Positions 44,994-57,775 of a stretch of 64,000 bases of DNA are shown piece by piece (position 1 is the stretch's first letter; every line of letters begins with the position of its first letter). Below the pieces are notes generated by a model that worked only from the letters and a program-made list of their open reading frames with translations, made no database searches and was not told where the DNA came from. The translations under genes were made by a program, and so were the position numbers. Origin of the DNA: Plumapathes pennacea (lineage: Eukaryota; Cnidaria; Anthozoa; Antipatharia; Myriopathidae); NCBI GenBank assembly GCA_964036295.1, contig OZ038468.1, forward strand, positions 2,511,501-2,575,500, given 5' to 3'.

Positions 44994-47900
44994 CCTTCCG
45001 TGAACAATTCCTCTGTTATATTCCAATATACTTGAGAAAATAGACATCGATCACCAAACTACTAGCCTGTTTTGTAACCAGCTTTGAAAGATGAATGTCT
45101 AAGTTCTCTTTGTGAAAAGTGACTTACACGTCAGCATGCAAACATTCCTAAACAGACTCGCCTGGTCTTAACTTCAAGCGTCAGCAATTGAGGTTTACCA
45201 CAGTAACTTCCTGTATCACAGACTGTATAAAACTAACGGCCCTAACAACTGAATTTTTTCATAAAAAGCAAATTTGGACGTCTGTAACGACTAGTTGGCT
45301 TACAAATTTACTTTTGAGTAAGCACAAGCCCACATGTAAAATATATTAACGGATGTTTAGTGACTGTGAACTTTGACCAAACTTAAGCTTGCTTCAGCAA
45401 TACCACGCATTAACTGTGAGGTTAACTTGGGTGAACGAAAACAAAAGTATTTATGCTGTCCCTTTTCTACCAACTTTCAAACATAAGTGACGAACGACAG
45501 CTTGCCCAAACTAAATGGTAAGAAGAGATTTTTTTTACACAATATAGTCCTAGAATTCACAGTAAGTGCTATATCCGCATGCCAAATGAGCTTAAATCCT
45601 GAGTCATGTATTGAACCACAATTTTAAGATCGAGCCAGAGCGAGGAACCTCTGGCACCCAGGGTATTTATGGTCTTATAACGCAGATGCAAAAGACTAGA
45701 ACAATTCCTGGTGTCACCAGGAAAGTGAAGATAAATCAATCACACTTCAAATCAAATCAAAGTCCTCTGAGTCGACGTTTCCTGTTCTGAAATGAAAGGT
45801 AAGATGCAAAGATGCAAGGTATATTTTAATTGCCTGTTCAAGATATATAACAGCTTTCTGTAAATTTGCGTAGGCCCAGCATTTCCCCAAAAATTCGTAC
45901 AGTGAATATCCTGAACTAGAGCATAGCGTGTGTTCTGTACGATTGTTCGCGACTAATTTTGAGAGATTGGAAGCTGAGTTAGGAAAGCGGCTCAAGATTT
46001 ATCAGTGCACAAGTTCTGCCATTCACACAATAGTCATATATAACGTTGTACAACAGTTCACATCTTGTAAACGGGTGTTATACGTTTCAAAATGCGTACA
46101 TGAATACGTAGGTTTGGATAAAATGTATCCCTAGACAGCTCTAAAGATCCAATAATTACTTTTGCGTGAAATACAAGGGATCCGATTTTCCAATTTTCTA
46201 CAAATAGTCAAATTGGCTTCACATCCTAGGGAATTTGTTCTAAATATTGTCGCAATGGTTGTCATTTTAAATGAAACGCTAGAGGCGGAAGGAGATGAAT
46301 AACATCCAATATAAAACCAGCTTTAAACCTTCTACCCAAACTCTAAACCTTCTAACCCAAACTCTAAACCTTCTAACCCCAACCTAAGCCTAAAAGAAAA
46401 ACCTATCTAATAAGTTAGGTGTAAGGGCTTGGTTAGTTCATGCTCTAAATTGGAGAACTTAGGTTATCAAACAATAGGTGGCATTCAGCAATCGTCACCA
46501 ACCCCCTATAACGAGCACGCGATAAAAACATTGTAATCTATACTTTTTATACATAATCAGAAGAAAATATAAAAGAACAATTATTTGGATTTCTATTTGG
46601 TTTCCTGTTCAAAACAGACTATTTTATGCAAAGCGTTCGCACGTTGTATTTCTCAACTCGCCGATTTCTAGAATGCAGTCGAACATCTTTTCGTCAAAAA
46701 GCTAGACTGACAATCGACGCGGCAACATGTATGACACCATTTACAAACCGATTTTGGTAAAACACAACTGCCACCGCACGATGCCGGACATCGACTTTAT
46801 GTTGACTACAGGTAATACCCCATCCGCATGTCTTCGAACAGGTCGACCAGGTTGTTATATACGTACAAGGCCGAGGGCTACACGATCGCCGTCTTCTAGA
46901 TATACCTTGTTCTACGTTGCCAAGAGTAGGACGAGATTATCAAGGAAAACGCCAGCAAAAATAGAAATATGTGAAGTCGCATTTTTCGCTTACCAAATTA
47001 AACGTTTTCTTTGGATAAGCTCATCAATATATGTAGTACGGCTCCCTTGAACAACTATACTCTATTACAATTGAGAAACTGTGCATTGATCATCGTGTAA
47101 CCAGCCTGTTTTAGAACCAGCTTTGAAAGATGAATTCCTGCATTCTCTTTCTGAAAATTGACATGTAACCTTAGCTGTAAACTAATACAATGTTTCGTCC
47201 CAAAGCTAAATTCTCATTCACTGACTGCAACATCACCTCCACAAATGTTAGGAGAATATGTATTAGCAGATTCTAAAACCTTTGCCTGATCGTGTTTTCA
47301 CGTGACAACACATGGAATCTACTAATGTAACTTTCCACTTCACAAAAAAAGCCTAAAATTAAAGTCGAAGTAACAGTTTCACAGTCAAGCTAATTTGGGT
47401 TTTGCAATTGGAAACGGCTACTTGGCTTGGGTATCTGAAGCTCAAATAATAACGGATGTTTAAAGTGAACTTTGGCCAAGCTCAAGTGCCTGTCAGCAAC
47501 GTATCAAATTAAATTCGGACTGTATTGAGACTGTATCACACACAGTTTTAACACAACATAAGTTTACCACCGTCCTGGTAGACTAAAATACCATGTATAA
47601 AATAACATGAACGAAACTTGGAAATATGTTTTTCACTTTTTCGTTTTGTTTTACTAAATTTACTGTCGTTACCGAAGTTTGTATCGAATTTCCGTGTGTC
47701 TCTACACTTACAGTTTCCATTCGCATAAACGGACCCTTTAAACATACATGGTTTATCTGTCGCGTGTCCTATGTTACCATTTGTGTTGAATGTTTCTACA
47801 GCTCTTGCACCTGATCTATGTGTTATAAAACGATCACCAAGACTAACTGGATCTGTCTAAACACATCCACCTACAGAGCCAAAAACAACGTGCAGTAGTA

Positions 47901-48010
47901 CATTAAGCAAAGTGCAGAGAACTAACCGAGATATAATGCTTAGCTCTCGTATCTTGGCGAGGTCTAGAATACAATTATGAAAGCCAAATACACATCAAAT
48001 GGAAACATAC
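44994..48010. other. Spacer between cassettes C and E, containing pseudogene D
   Basis: Apart from cassette D I see no gene. At 46323-46380 a short tandem repeat of about 20 bp (CTTCTAACCCAAACTCTAAA) occurs about three times. Segments flanking cassettes C and E are shared, including the last 55 bp before each donor's downstream side. Confidence 0.5.
46700..46982 (-). pseudogene. Cassette D: frameshifted and truncated copy related to cassette A
   Basis: The minus strand starts MRLHIFLFLLAFSLII, then a one-base insertion near the Arg tract brings an in-frame TAG. The rest of the first TSP1 repeat is still recognisable in another frame, close to cassette A (same poly-basic and CSPRPCTYITTWST region). 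Similarity stops abruptly after the CCRVDCQSS equivalent at about 46700, so the second TSP1 repeat and the donor are missing. Confidence 0.85.
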
Positions 48011-48432
48011 TTGCCAGTGTAACAAGATCGGCTTTGAGTTCGAGAACTTGGACAAGATGTTCCACCACAACTGGAATATCTGTAGATAGAAAGCCTTCTG
48101 CTTTGCGTGGAATATCCGCACCCTTGACAAGCGCTCCACGAACCCCAGCTAGATCGACAATTAACACGGCAACAGTGAGTGTTACACGATCTTGTGATAG
48201 TCTTTGTCGGACAACTCCCACCACAACTTGCCGACGACTTAACTCTTAGACTACAGGATTGCTCTCCTCCTCCGCAATATTGGCTGCAGCTGCCCCAATC
48301 CGAGCTGTAATAACAGTATGTATATCGTGTGCAACTACTGGGCCAACATGATCTTCTACGCCGTCTCCACCATGAGTCGGACAGAGGTATCGAGAACAAA
48401 AACAGCAAAACTACAAACACACGAAACTGCAT
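48011..48432 (-). CDS. First-exon cassette E
   Basis: MQFRVFVVLLFLFSIPLSDS signal peptide, then WWRRRRRSC and two TSP1 repeats (SDWGSCSQYCGGG, CGGSCP; SSWGSWSACQGCGYS, CGGTSCP), ending SRSCYTGK. The donor GGCAA/GTATGT leaves phase 2. The first repeat ends CNTHCCRVNC, the canonical inter-repeat linker of the array, so it may be nearer the ancestral form than cassette C, where this linker is disrupted. Flanks on both sides match those of cassette C, showing duplication of a unit of about 3.5 kb. Confidence 0.86.
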
Positions 48433-49616
48433 CCTTTGCTTGCCAAACCTAATGTTGTATCTGGAGAAGTTTATCGATGTTATGCCTTCCCTGAACAATT
48501 CCTCTGTTCAATATACTTGAGAAAATAGACATCGATCACCGAACTACTAGCCTCTTTTATAGCCAGCTTTGAAAGATGAATGTCTAAGATTTCTTTGTGA
48601 AAAGTGACTTATACGTCAGCTGTGAAATGACACAATTTTTGTTCAACAGCTAACTTCTCTTTCACTAATTGCAACATCGACTATAAAAAGTTTAGGAGAA
48701 TACATATGATCAGATCTAAAATATTTGCCTGGGCGTGTCTAAGAGTGACATTGTACCAAGGTAACTTCCGGTTTCACAGTAAATAATAACAGCCCAAAAA
48801 GCTGCAACTTTCATAATAATTCATCTGGACATTTGTAACCGCAAACGAATAAATGACTTTAATTGTGCATAAAGCCTACACGAGGAAAATATAACATGGA
48901 TGTTTAGAGTGAACTGTGACCTACAGCAAAGCATATTTCAACAATTACCAACACACTACATAGTATTTTATTTCAAGGAACAGCTTTTTGGTTGTTCCTT
49001 TTCACTGTGTGTGTGAGCGAAATATAGAAATATATAACTGATTTAAATATAATATTTCGTCTTTTATGTTTGTCTCTATACCTCTACACCTTCGTTTAAG
49101 TTTAACCTGTAGTGTATCTTCACGCCTATACATTCAAATAAAAATGAATTCCTCTATCGTTGTCTCATACAGCTTATCTATTTTTGCAAAACCGGAAGTG
49201 TTGCGCGTAAAGGAAACATGAAAGCTGTTGTGCTTCTGAAACACTTTGCCTCGGTAAGTGATCTATGTGTTATGACCACCACGACTAAACCATCGTGAAC
49301 ATTTTATATAAACGTTTAGAAAAACACACAAAACATGAAAAGAAAATTGGACAACTATAGTACAGTAAAACAATGAAAGACACTTAAAAAAAAAAAACAG
49401 TATTTTTAACTAATACACCTTCTTCCGAATTCCATGGACTGATAAGCATGTCTAAACAGATAGTTCGGCATTAACATCAATAGAAAATATATTCCTGGTT
49501 TGGTATTTATAATTTTAGTGTTAAAATTGACACTCTTCTTTACTATACACAATCCATAAAAGAAAATGAGACCTGAATAAACTTTTATATGCTTCAAAAC
49601 AAGAACAGGTGTATCT

Positions 49617-49935
49617 TAGAGCCGTTTTCGGATGACTGTCGAAAACCAAAACCAAAGTAATCACACAGGCCAATCACAGAGACTGAGAGAAAACAGTTCA
49701 GCCAATCAGAAGCCAAAGTAATTCACGTTTGGTCTTGCGTTTGGCTTTACTTTCCAATCGGCAATGCGAGTACACGCCATCGCGTGCGTGAGAAGTGTTT
49801 GGTTTTGATTTTGGTTTTGTTCCTGATTGGTTGAGAAGGCTGCCAAACTTGTTTGGACCAATCAGAAAGCGTAGCAAACTCAAAACCAAAGCAATCACAC
49901 GATTACTTTCGACAGTCATCCGAAAACCGCTCTAT
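49617..49935. mobile_element. About 315-bp MITE-like element
   Basis: Terminal inverted repeats share TTTTCGGATGACTGTCGAAA: left copy at about 49625, right copy inverted at about 49908-49927. The second layer is also inverted (AAAACCAAAGTAATCAC versus GTGATTGCTTTGGTTTT). No coding capacity. Confidence 0.8.
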
Positions 49936-51051
49936 AGCTGAGATCAAACGGCGCAGTCTTCAATTGCAGGATATTACCTTATATCCGCATGCTGGGTAAG
50001 CCTAAATGTCGAGACATGAATTGAAACAAAATTTTAAGATTGTCATTCGTATGTCTATTACACAGATTCCAAAGAGAATTGTTCCATATTGTGGTGCGCA
50101 TTGGCAAATGGCCCGCGGTGAACACCAAGAAAACGACGGTAAATCACATATTAACTTTTAAACCAATTCAAGGTCTCACTGTAACGATGTTTTCTGATCC
50201 TAAACGAAAGGTATGGCCCAAGGTAAGTGACGTTTGCCTAACATATCGCAACGCTTGTTATGACCCGCGCACAGTATTCCCAAAAAATGCAAAGAGAGAA
50301 TGAAAAACGCGTACAGTGAATTTCTTAAACTTGTGTCTATTTTGTGCTTTCAATAATCGTTGGTGAGCAATCTTGAGTAATTATTAGTACAGATTCAGGA
50401 GAGTGGTTCAAAATTCATCATCGCCAAAGTACTGCAATTCACCGCTCATCGTGTATTAGATTACTCAAATTGTATATTTCGTCGGTTCTGTCAACATGTG
50501 ATTAAATATAACCGCAACGGGTCCGGCTTTCTCAAATTAGTGCTTATGCGGTTCAGTGAAGAAATTATCCGACAAAAAGGAGGTTTCTAAAACAAAATGT
50601 TTTCAAAGGTAACACTCCCTAACAGAGTTTATCGCTGCATAAAACAATAGAACATTAGCTTGACTCTGTTTGGGATTACAAATTTAACAAACTCGAAACG
50701 ACTAGAAAGTCTACCGAACGAACAATAGGTCAGTTTTAAATCGTCGCTCATCTCACGCCCGCACGGATCACAAACAGCACGTAATAACAAAGAAATGTAG
50801 AAGGAACAGTTTACCTGGATTTCTGTCTGTTTAGTCAAGTAAAGAGCGGTTTTTGTTCAATATTCGTTCAATTGAAAGCCGTTTCAAGTTCTATACAGGT
50901 TTAAACTTGTCAGCCTTGCGCAATTTTGAGTTCTCTCATACAGCCTTTATCTCTTTACAAAATTTAAAGGAACAAAAAAAAGGTCTTCTTAACAGCTAAC
51001 CTTCAAAAAAAGCCAAAAATTAAAATCAATTCGATGTGAACCTCAACCGAA

Positions 51052-51258
51052 TTTACTTTCACCCCCAAGAGTGATCAACTTCAATTTTCTCCTTCAGTTT
51101 CTCACTAAAAATATATCATACAGTAAGGAGAACTTGGTATTTAATACCTTGCTCATATGAAAGCCGATCCAAGTATCAATTCTCACTACATCACCCATAC
51201 AATTTGTTCTTAAAAGGTTGGGAGAGTTTGTATTTTGAGCTTGGGGTCAAAGGGTTAA
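51052..51258. mobile_element. TTAACCC-family MITE
   Basis: Left end slightly degraded (TTTACTTTCACCCCCAAG), right end GGGTCAAAGGGTTAA; the interior matches the other copies (CTTCAATTTTCTCCTTCAG). Confidence 0.75.
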
Positions 51259-52161
51259 ACTGCGTAATTTTTTTCTTTAACTGTATCTGCTTTTCTCCTC
51301 TCTTCTTCCAGTGTCCCATTCTCCCACTCTGCCTGCCCGTCTGTCTGTCTGTGGCCTTTTTCTTTGTGCTTCTTATCTCTTTCCCTCTGTACCTGTTTCT
51401 CACTTTCTCTCTCTGTCATGACTATCACCTAAGTGTCTCTCGACCATGTGATCGGATATCTATCGCCGTACTCCAAGGTCTAAATAAGAGTATTTAATGC
51501 AGTCGCTGCCACTCTATAACGTTCTTTCTGATACTGAGACGACCGTTTAAATGGCTTTACAAAGAACAGAGTCCTATAAACGAGAATTAGTCAGCCCATA
51601 TCATGCCTCTTAACGATGATAAACTAACACACCATGGGCTAGCCTGCACAACAGAAGCTTTAATTTCTTTATGGGGAGCGCGCGCGAATGGGGAGCGAGC
51701 TTGTCGCCTGGTACGAGACTTCAAGTCACACAGATGACAAGCCGTGTGGACAAGCACGAGGGCCTGTTGCGCAGGCTAACCATAGGACAGTACAATAACA
51801 TTTGCCTGTCTTTTCTGCGAGTTGGACCATTTCTCTAAGAGCACCACTAAACTTCCTTTAATCTCATGAAAGTCTGTATATGTTATGGGTACAAGTCTCA
51901 AATGCATAGCTGTATTTGGCAGTGGTTTTTTGTTTGGGAAATTGGCCATTTGCACTTGTAAAATTAAGTGATTTCTTAAATTGGCGCACTGCACAGATAT
52001 GTTACCGCCGTGAAGCCACGAGAAAGAGTCACTCACTTGTACGGTACACTTTTCAACAAGATTACCTGTCTAAGCACGTAGAGTAGAACTAATTAGTTTT
52101 ATTTCGACTGTTGACATATTTACGCACCACTTGAGTATCATTATCAACCTCCACTGTTGAA

Positions 52162-52776
52162 ACTAGGCTCAGACACAAATATCACGTAAAATCGCCTAAA
52201 TATCTTTCCGGAAATTCCCGAAAAAAGCTCTAAATATCTAAAAAATATATAAATATCCCGGACATTTTTCTAAATATCTCGAGAAATTTTTCAAATATTT
52301 CCCTCTCTTGCTCATAAAAATGACAGTAACCCAATCACAACAACAACTTGATTTATAATTATGGTCACCAAATCGATGAAATACACGCCAGAGGATCACT
52401 AGCGTCCGGCTTTGCCTGCATAGCAGGTTATGACCACACGTGGTAAAGATAAAGAAACCAAACATGAACATGAAGTAGTATCTTCAGAAGAACCAGCACT
52501 TCCAGCATCCGCCATCTTGGCCACCACTGGCCTACACAAGACTTATGGGATACATTATTCAAGGAGGAAACCGCTGAATTAGATTACTGGTGGCACCAAT
52601 TGAATAAAAAAGGTTCAAACGTTAAAGAAAATAAAGCCTAGATTGCATAAAGACTGAAAACTATTCTAAATATCTCCCCCCAAATTTTTTTTTCTAAATA
52701 TCTCGAAGTTTTCTAAATATCCCTAAAACCTCTAAATATCTCAAAAAATATCCAGATATTTGTGTCTGAGCCTAGT
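52162..52776. mobile_element. 615-bp inverted-repeat transposon with subterminal CTAAATATC motifs
   Basis: Ends are perfect inverted repeats of at least 20 bp beginning ACTAGGCTCAGACACAAAT, flanked by TGAA on both sides, a likely target-site duplication. The subterminal zones carry many copies of CTAAATATCTC and close variants on both sides, a pattern known for transposase-binding sites. There is no transposase frame, so it is non-autonomous. Confidence 0.82.
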
Positions 52777-54219
52777 TGAAACCGTACTTAATAACTTAAC
52801 TTCATCAAATCCATTTGACCTTGTTTAACACAAGCAATCTTTGTTAGACTAAACTTTAAAGAAAAATTAAGTTGAGGACTTCTCGTTTTTATTACATGCA
52901 TTGATAAATCATATTATTTGGTTTAGGCAAACGGATCAAAGTGAAAAAAATACTAAATCTGTAACAGACATTTATGTGAAATGTAATTCAAAGAGTCGAA
53001 ATCTTGTCCGGTCTGCTTCAAAATGGATTGCGTGACTGCTGATGTCGACTGCATCTGACCTTGGACAATTAAAAAAGCGTCTTGCTTAGGCTTGTTCCGG
53101 AATGTGATACTGTAGATCATCTATGTTTTAGTGCCTGCATCGCTTTTAATACGTTCGTCTTGTACAAAAAGTTGCTACAAACTGAAAGATTTTACCAATC
53201 TGCCGAGCTACATATTACAGAATTGTGAAAAAAAAAAAAGAAAAAAAAAAGGTACGGTTTCAACTTCAATGATGACGAAAGTGGTAAAATGGTTGAAGAT
53301 ATCTCGTTGTCAGTTTGGCCTCAACATGATGCAACAAATTAATGATTAAAAATAAACCGTTTGCAATATTGAATTCAGCAGTGTTTGTTTTTAAACATGT
53401 AAACTGAACTAGATATTTAGCAGGAAATATCTCTGGATTCACGGTCTTTAAAACACAAAATCACAGCAAAACCTACTGACTAATCTTCTTGAAGCAATAA
53501 TCTGCCCTCGAACAGAATGTCCAAGCCCTTTAAATGGATATTATTGTCTCATAAAGATCTGGTAGGATGTCCATGTGTCTAAACAGCTACAATATACACA
53601 TCATCTTAAGGTGGTACTGGAGGCTAAAGGGGACTGACCCTCTCGGATTTACATAACTTTTACAACTTCGACTTTTCTTACAACGAGGAAACTTGTGTGC
53701 CAGGTTTTGTGTTCATGCGCCAAGCCATGTTGGAGATATACGTGAGTCACTATATTGCCTTTGGTTGTTTCAATTTCTGTAAATATATTGCTTCTGTGAT
53801 ACGTCCAAATTGAACAGTCAAGAAAAATAGTTTAATGAGCTTACAGAGTAAATATCGGTTACTGGATTTCCAATTGAGCCATTGTTTTTCCTTCAAATGA
53901 GCAGAACATGACAACAAACGTTTACTTAGAAAACTCTATCGTTGTACACTGAACTTTGTATCTTCTCCACCCCAATATGACACGTTCTAATTTGCCATAA
54001 TAAAGCCATTACTATGATGACATTGGAGAATGACACCACAGAAGATAATTCGAGAACAACAAAATGAGAGAAGTCTTAGTGGGATGTGCGAAAAAAAATG
54101 CAATACCGTTTGTTCCTACCTGTGTCTAGCACGCAAGCACAAACACGTCATATTTCATTTCACATAAAACCAGTCGAAATCTCTAGAAGTAAAAAAATAA
54201 AACTCGGAATCGTACTCAC

Positions 54220-54635
54220 ACGCCGGTGTTACAACGCTGTGTCTGAGAGCTCGGGCCCGTGCAAGCAGCCCCACCACAGCTTGGGGCGCGATACGTACGA
54301 ACCCTTTTCTGGGTAGACATTCCACAACCGGTGCATCTACTCCAGGAGCCCCACTGCAGCCAATAACAGTTAATAGGGCAGCAGTTCGTATTGCAGTAGC
54401 GGGTTTGTCTCATGCTGTAAGAACAGGATCCCCCGCACTGTTCCCACACTGTTCTTTGTCGTGTGCGGTATTGCGCGCCTCTCCCGCACGTTCTAGTACA
54501 GGCGCTCCAAGAGCTCCAACCGCCGACGGAGCAGTTGCGATAACATCGGCGCCTTCGTCTTCGACGCCACGCCAACGATGGCGAAAGCAAAGCGAAAAAC
54601 GCCGACAAATAAAGAACTAACACTGTTAACCGCAT
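54220..54635 (-). CDS. First-exon cassette F
   Basis: MRLTVLVLYLSAFFALLSPS signal peptide, then AWRRRRRRRCYRNC and two well-formed TSP1 repeats (GGWSSWSACTRTCGRG, CGGSCS; LQWGSWSRCTGCGMS, CGGAACT), ending QRCNTG. Exon end GGCGT/GTGAGT leaves phase 2; if unspliced, the frame stops directly after. Splicing to 36260 would give CNTGV-CCPVNC. WSSW and CTRTCG fit C-mannosylation and O-fucosylation. A minus-strand TATTTTAAAA lies 44-53 bp upstream of the ATG (54679-54688), at about the TATA position of cassettes A and B. Confidence 0.87.
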
Positions 54636-54689
54636 TACTGTGGGCCTCGTAGTGACATCTCGGACACCAAACTGCTAGTTTTAAAATAG

Positions 54690-55778
54690 AGGTCATACGA
54701 TTGGCCTGACCAATGAGAAAGCATCTGGCGCCATCTCGAGTTACATAACATGCAACAATGGGATCTTAGACGACGTACGACTCGGATCTGTCGCAAGCTA
54801 AAGTGCTGATCGACAAATTTAGTTTCTATAGTTGAGTACTTCTGTTCGAGTCTTTTACGCGAATCCGAGCGGGGTGTTAGCACTCGTAAATGTCGACGAT
54901 TACATTTGAATGCGTAAATTCTTGACTTCATCGAGCATCCGGAGGTGAGGTCAACTAATTTGAACTCCCGCTTCGGTTTGAATTGGGCTTGAACTCTTGC
55001 CTTGTGTTGCAAAAACGGTGACCACAATGAATGATACGAAAACAAGATTGTTTACATGACGTTGATCTCGCATTTGACTAGACCACGCATTTGTTACAAG
55101 GAGTTTTGTGCTTGATGTGTGTTACTGCGTAAGGTAATGCGGACAATTTTGTTGCCTACGAAATTCGCCATAATCATAACACCCAGGAAAATCACATGGA
55201 ATATATCATTTTGTATTAGTGTCTTGAACAGGGTCCAATTTTTGATTCAGTCTTGAACAGGCTCACAAATTATAGCACCTTATCTTAGCCAGCATAGCAA
55301 AAATTAACATTTTTTTGTCTTGAATAGGGTCAGGGTTTGATATGGTCAGCGGGACCCCCCTACCTAATTTCCTATTAAGTATCCCCCCACCCCCGGTAGT
55401 AGAACCTTGACAACTCGAACCCTGGATAACCTCGCTAACCTGAACTAATTTCTATGTACCACTAAGTCACTCTCGATATATCGAACTCCCAATAACTTGA
55501 ATTATTTTCCGTTCCATGTGCCGCCGCAAAGGGTATCATTTTCAGCATTGTAGTCTCAAATGGCGTATAGAATTTGAGCCTTTGGTCTGGAATAGGCTAG
55601 AAGATTTTGATATTTAGTCTGAAATAGGGTCAAAAACTGACAAAAATCGCATATTTTGGTCTGACACAGGGTGAGGGTTTTCAGTCTTAGGTGGCACACC
55701 CCACACAAGATTTTGAATAGTACCTCCCACCCCCTGGGGAAATAATCAGCGCACGAAAACAAAGTTGTTTCTACTCAC
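54690..55778. other. Spacer between cassettes F and G
   Basis: No gene supported. 55200-55750 consists of a dispersed A/T-rich repeat rich in TTGAACAGGGTC-type words, related to the stretch upstream of cassettes G and I (56290-56720 and 61690-62130). Confidence 0.5.
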
Positions 55779-56191
55779 ACGCCCGTGTTACAGCGTCGAG
55801 ATTGGGACGTCGTAGTTGGACAAGCCGTCCCGCCACAGATCGGTCGACGGCGAATCTGAATCGATCTACTCTGCGTAGAAATTCCGCAACCGGAGCATCG
55901 ACTCCACGAGCCCCACTGCCACTGACAGTCAAGTTTGGAGTTTACGACGCAGTAAACCGTATTCCGAAGACTGTAAGAGCATGAACCGCCGCACTGTTCC
56001 GACACTGTTTTGTACCTCGTGCGGTAACGCGTGCCGTAGCCGCACGTTCGCGTGCACGAGCTCCAAGAACTCCAGCTACTGACCGAACAGTTACGGTAAC
56101 ACCTTCGTCTTCGTCTTCGTCTCCACCCCAAAGAGGGCGAAAGCAACATGAAAAACGCAGTCAACTCGAGCACCAACAGTGTTAAGCGCAT
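55779..56191 (-). CDS. First-exon cassette G
   Basis: MRLTLLVLELTAFFMLLSPS leader, then GWRRRRRRRCYRNC and two TSP1 repeats (SSWSSWSSCTRTCGYG, CGGSCS; WQWGSWSRCSGCGIS, CGGTACP), ending RRCNTG. The donor GGCGT/GTGAGT leaves phase 2. A start two codons upstream (MTMRL, 56197) is equally open; I chose MRL by comparison with F. In the linker the usual CNTxCCxxNC is replaced by CVVNSKLDC. G and H together form the block duplicated as I and J. Confidence 0.86.
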
Positions 56192-56229
56192 AGTCACACG
56201 TCTGTTCTCTATGTGACAGCGATAATTTT

Positions 56230-57775
56230 CTCGACCCCGCTCAAATGTTGAAGTAGATTTATCGCATCTTCAGAGACCCAGGGGCCCGGGGGGTGTACTC
56301 GATAGGATTTTGGGTAGGGGGGTTTCGCTGACTCTATAAAACCCTGACCATATTCAAGGCATAAAAATGTAAAGTTTGCTACCCTGTCTAAGACAAAGTG
56401 TTCTAATTTGATACCCTATTTTTAATATTCCAGTCAGTGAGATACGTTAGCCTGCGTTGCGTGCGTTTCCACTGGAGCATACGAAGAAATCACGTGAAAA
56501 AATGGCGAGTGCAAAAAATGTGGTCGAGGGGGGAGGGGAGGAGGAGAAGATCTTCGAAAAAAAACCACCCTGTTTAAGACACGAAAATGTAAAATTTGAT
56601 ACCCTGTCAGAGGACCCTAAAAATATTATTCTATTGGGCGGGCGAAACGTCCCAATATAGGAATATATATGGGAGTAATCCCCCTCCCCTCTCCGGCGGA
56701 CCCAGGGGCTTATCGCCATGTCCTCTTCTTTACAATGTACTATATTTCCGGAGTTAGGTATCACAAACGTGATTAATTTTGACCTCAAGCCGGATATGCC
56801 CAGACATGTTTCATTTATTCTGGTTGAAAACGAATATTTCCGATAAGAACAAGTGGAGTGTACGTTAACAGAAAGTTACGTTAAAAATACAAATATTGCC
56901 TGTGATTGCTCAAAACTGTGGATTCAAGAGCAGATTTTATAGTTCAGTGTTACGTTCGTAAAACTTCAAGACTTCGACAAGAAACTCAAATATTGGATTC
57001 GATACTCAACTATAAGTGAGTTCAAAGAAGTTTCTATAACATAAGTTGTTAAGCACAAGGAAAACGAGGCTTGTACACGAAGTGAATATTTTACCTAGTT
57101 ACATATTAATGGCGACGGGCGTAGACTATTAACGGAAAGGAACGTCATTAACGTATTTCCGCACATAACCAAACGTGAATCGATGGTTTGTCATCAATCA
57201 ACGTCTTGTGAATTGACACTTCTCTCGATCGTTGGTCCGAAGAATGACATTCGCCTTAAACAATTTCACAATCGTGATCTTAAACTCTCTTTAAAAAATC
57301 CAGAAAAAAATATTCCACCCATCAAAAGTTCCTCAGCGAAAAACCGATTGAACTATTACGTCTCACTACATCTTTCCTACATTTTCTTCTTAAATGGTTT
57401 GAGAGAATCTAATACGCCATCAACTCAGGAAAAACCAAATTTCTTCTGACACGCCTGTCTTTTATATTTGGACTAGATACCACCAAGAGAGGATGCTCTC
57501 TTGATATCACTCGATGTCAATCACGCACATACCCAAAGAAGTAGACTTATCATTCACTTAGCTATTCTTCTGAAACACCAAGTTAAATACCCCTTGCAAG
57601 CACTTCTAATCCTGGTTATAACTCCGTTAACGAGACAACACGATGAGAAAGCAACTGGCACTCAAAAACCACACAATAACAGCCGGGGATTACAGTACCT
57701 TACCGCTATTTCCGTACATGCAGGGGCACGAAACGTTGATTAAAAAACCAGACGAAAGAAATAGTGACAACTCAC
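56230..57775. other. Spacer between cassettes G and H
   Basis: No gene supported. It carries the dispersed repeat at 56290-56720 and is colinear with 61650-63158 in the duplicated block, with small indels. A decayed TTAACCC-family fragment may lie near 57280-57440. Confidence 0.55.

Larger units (their letters stand above)
48486..54219. other. Largest spacer in the array (cassettes E to F)
   Basis: About 5.7 kb with no convincing coding exon on either strand. It holds a MITE (49617-49935), a TTAACCC-family element (51052-51258), a foldback element (52162-52776), an A-rich run near 53228-53250 and unique A/T-rich DNA. It separates the A-E cassettes (donor GGCAA) from the F-J cassettes (donor GT/GTGAGT). 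Confidence 0.5.

Noticed and set aside
46727-47050. Plus-strand 107-residue frame
   Set aside because: Antisense of pseudogene cassette D.
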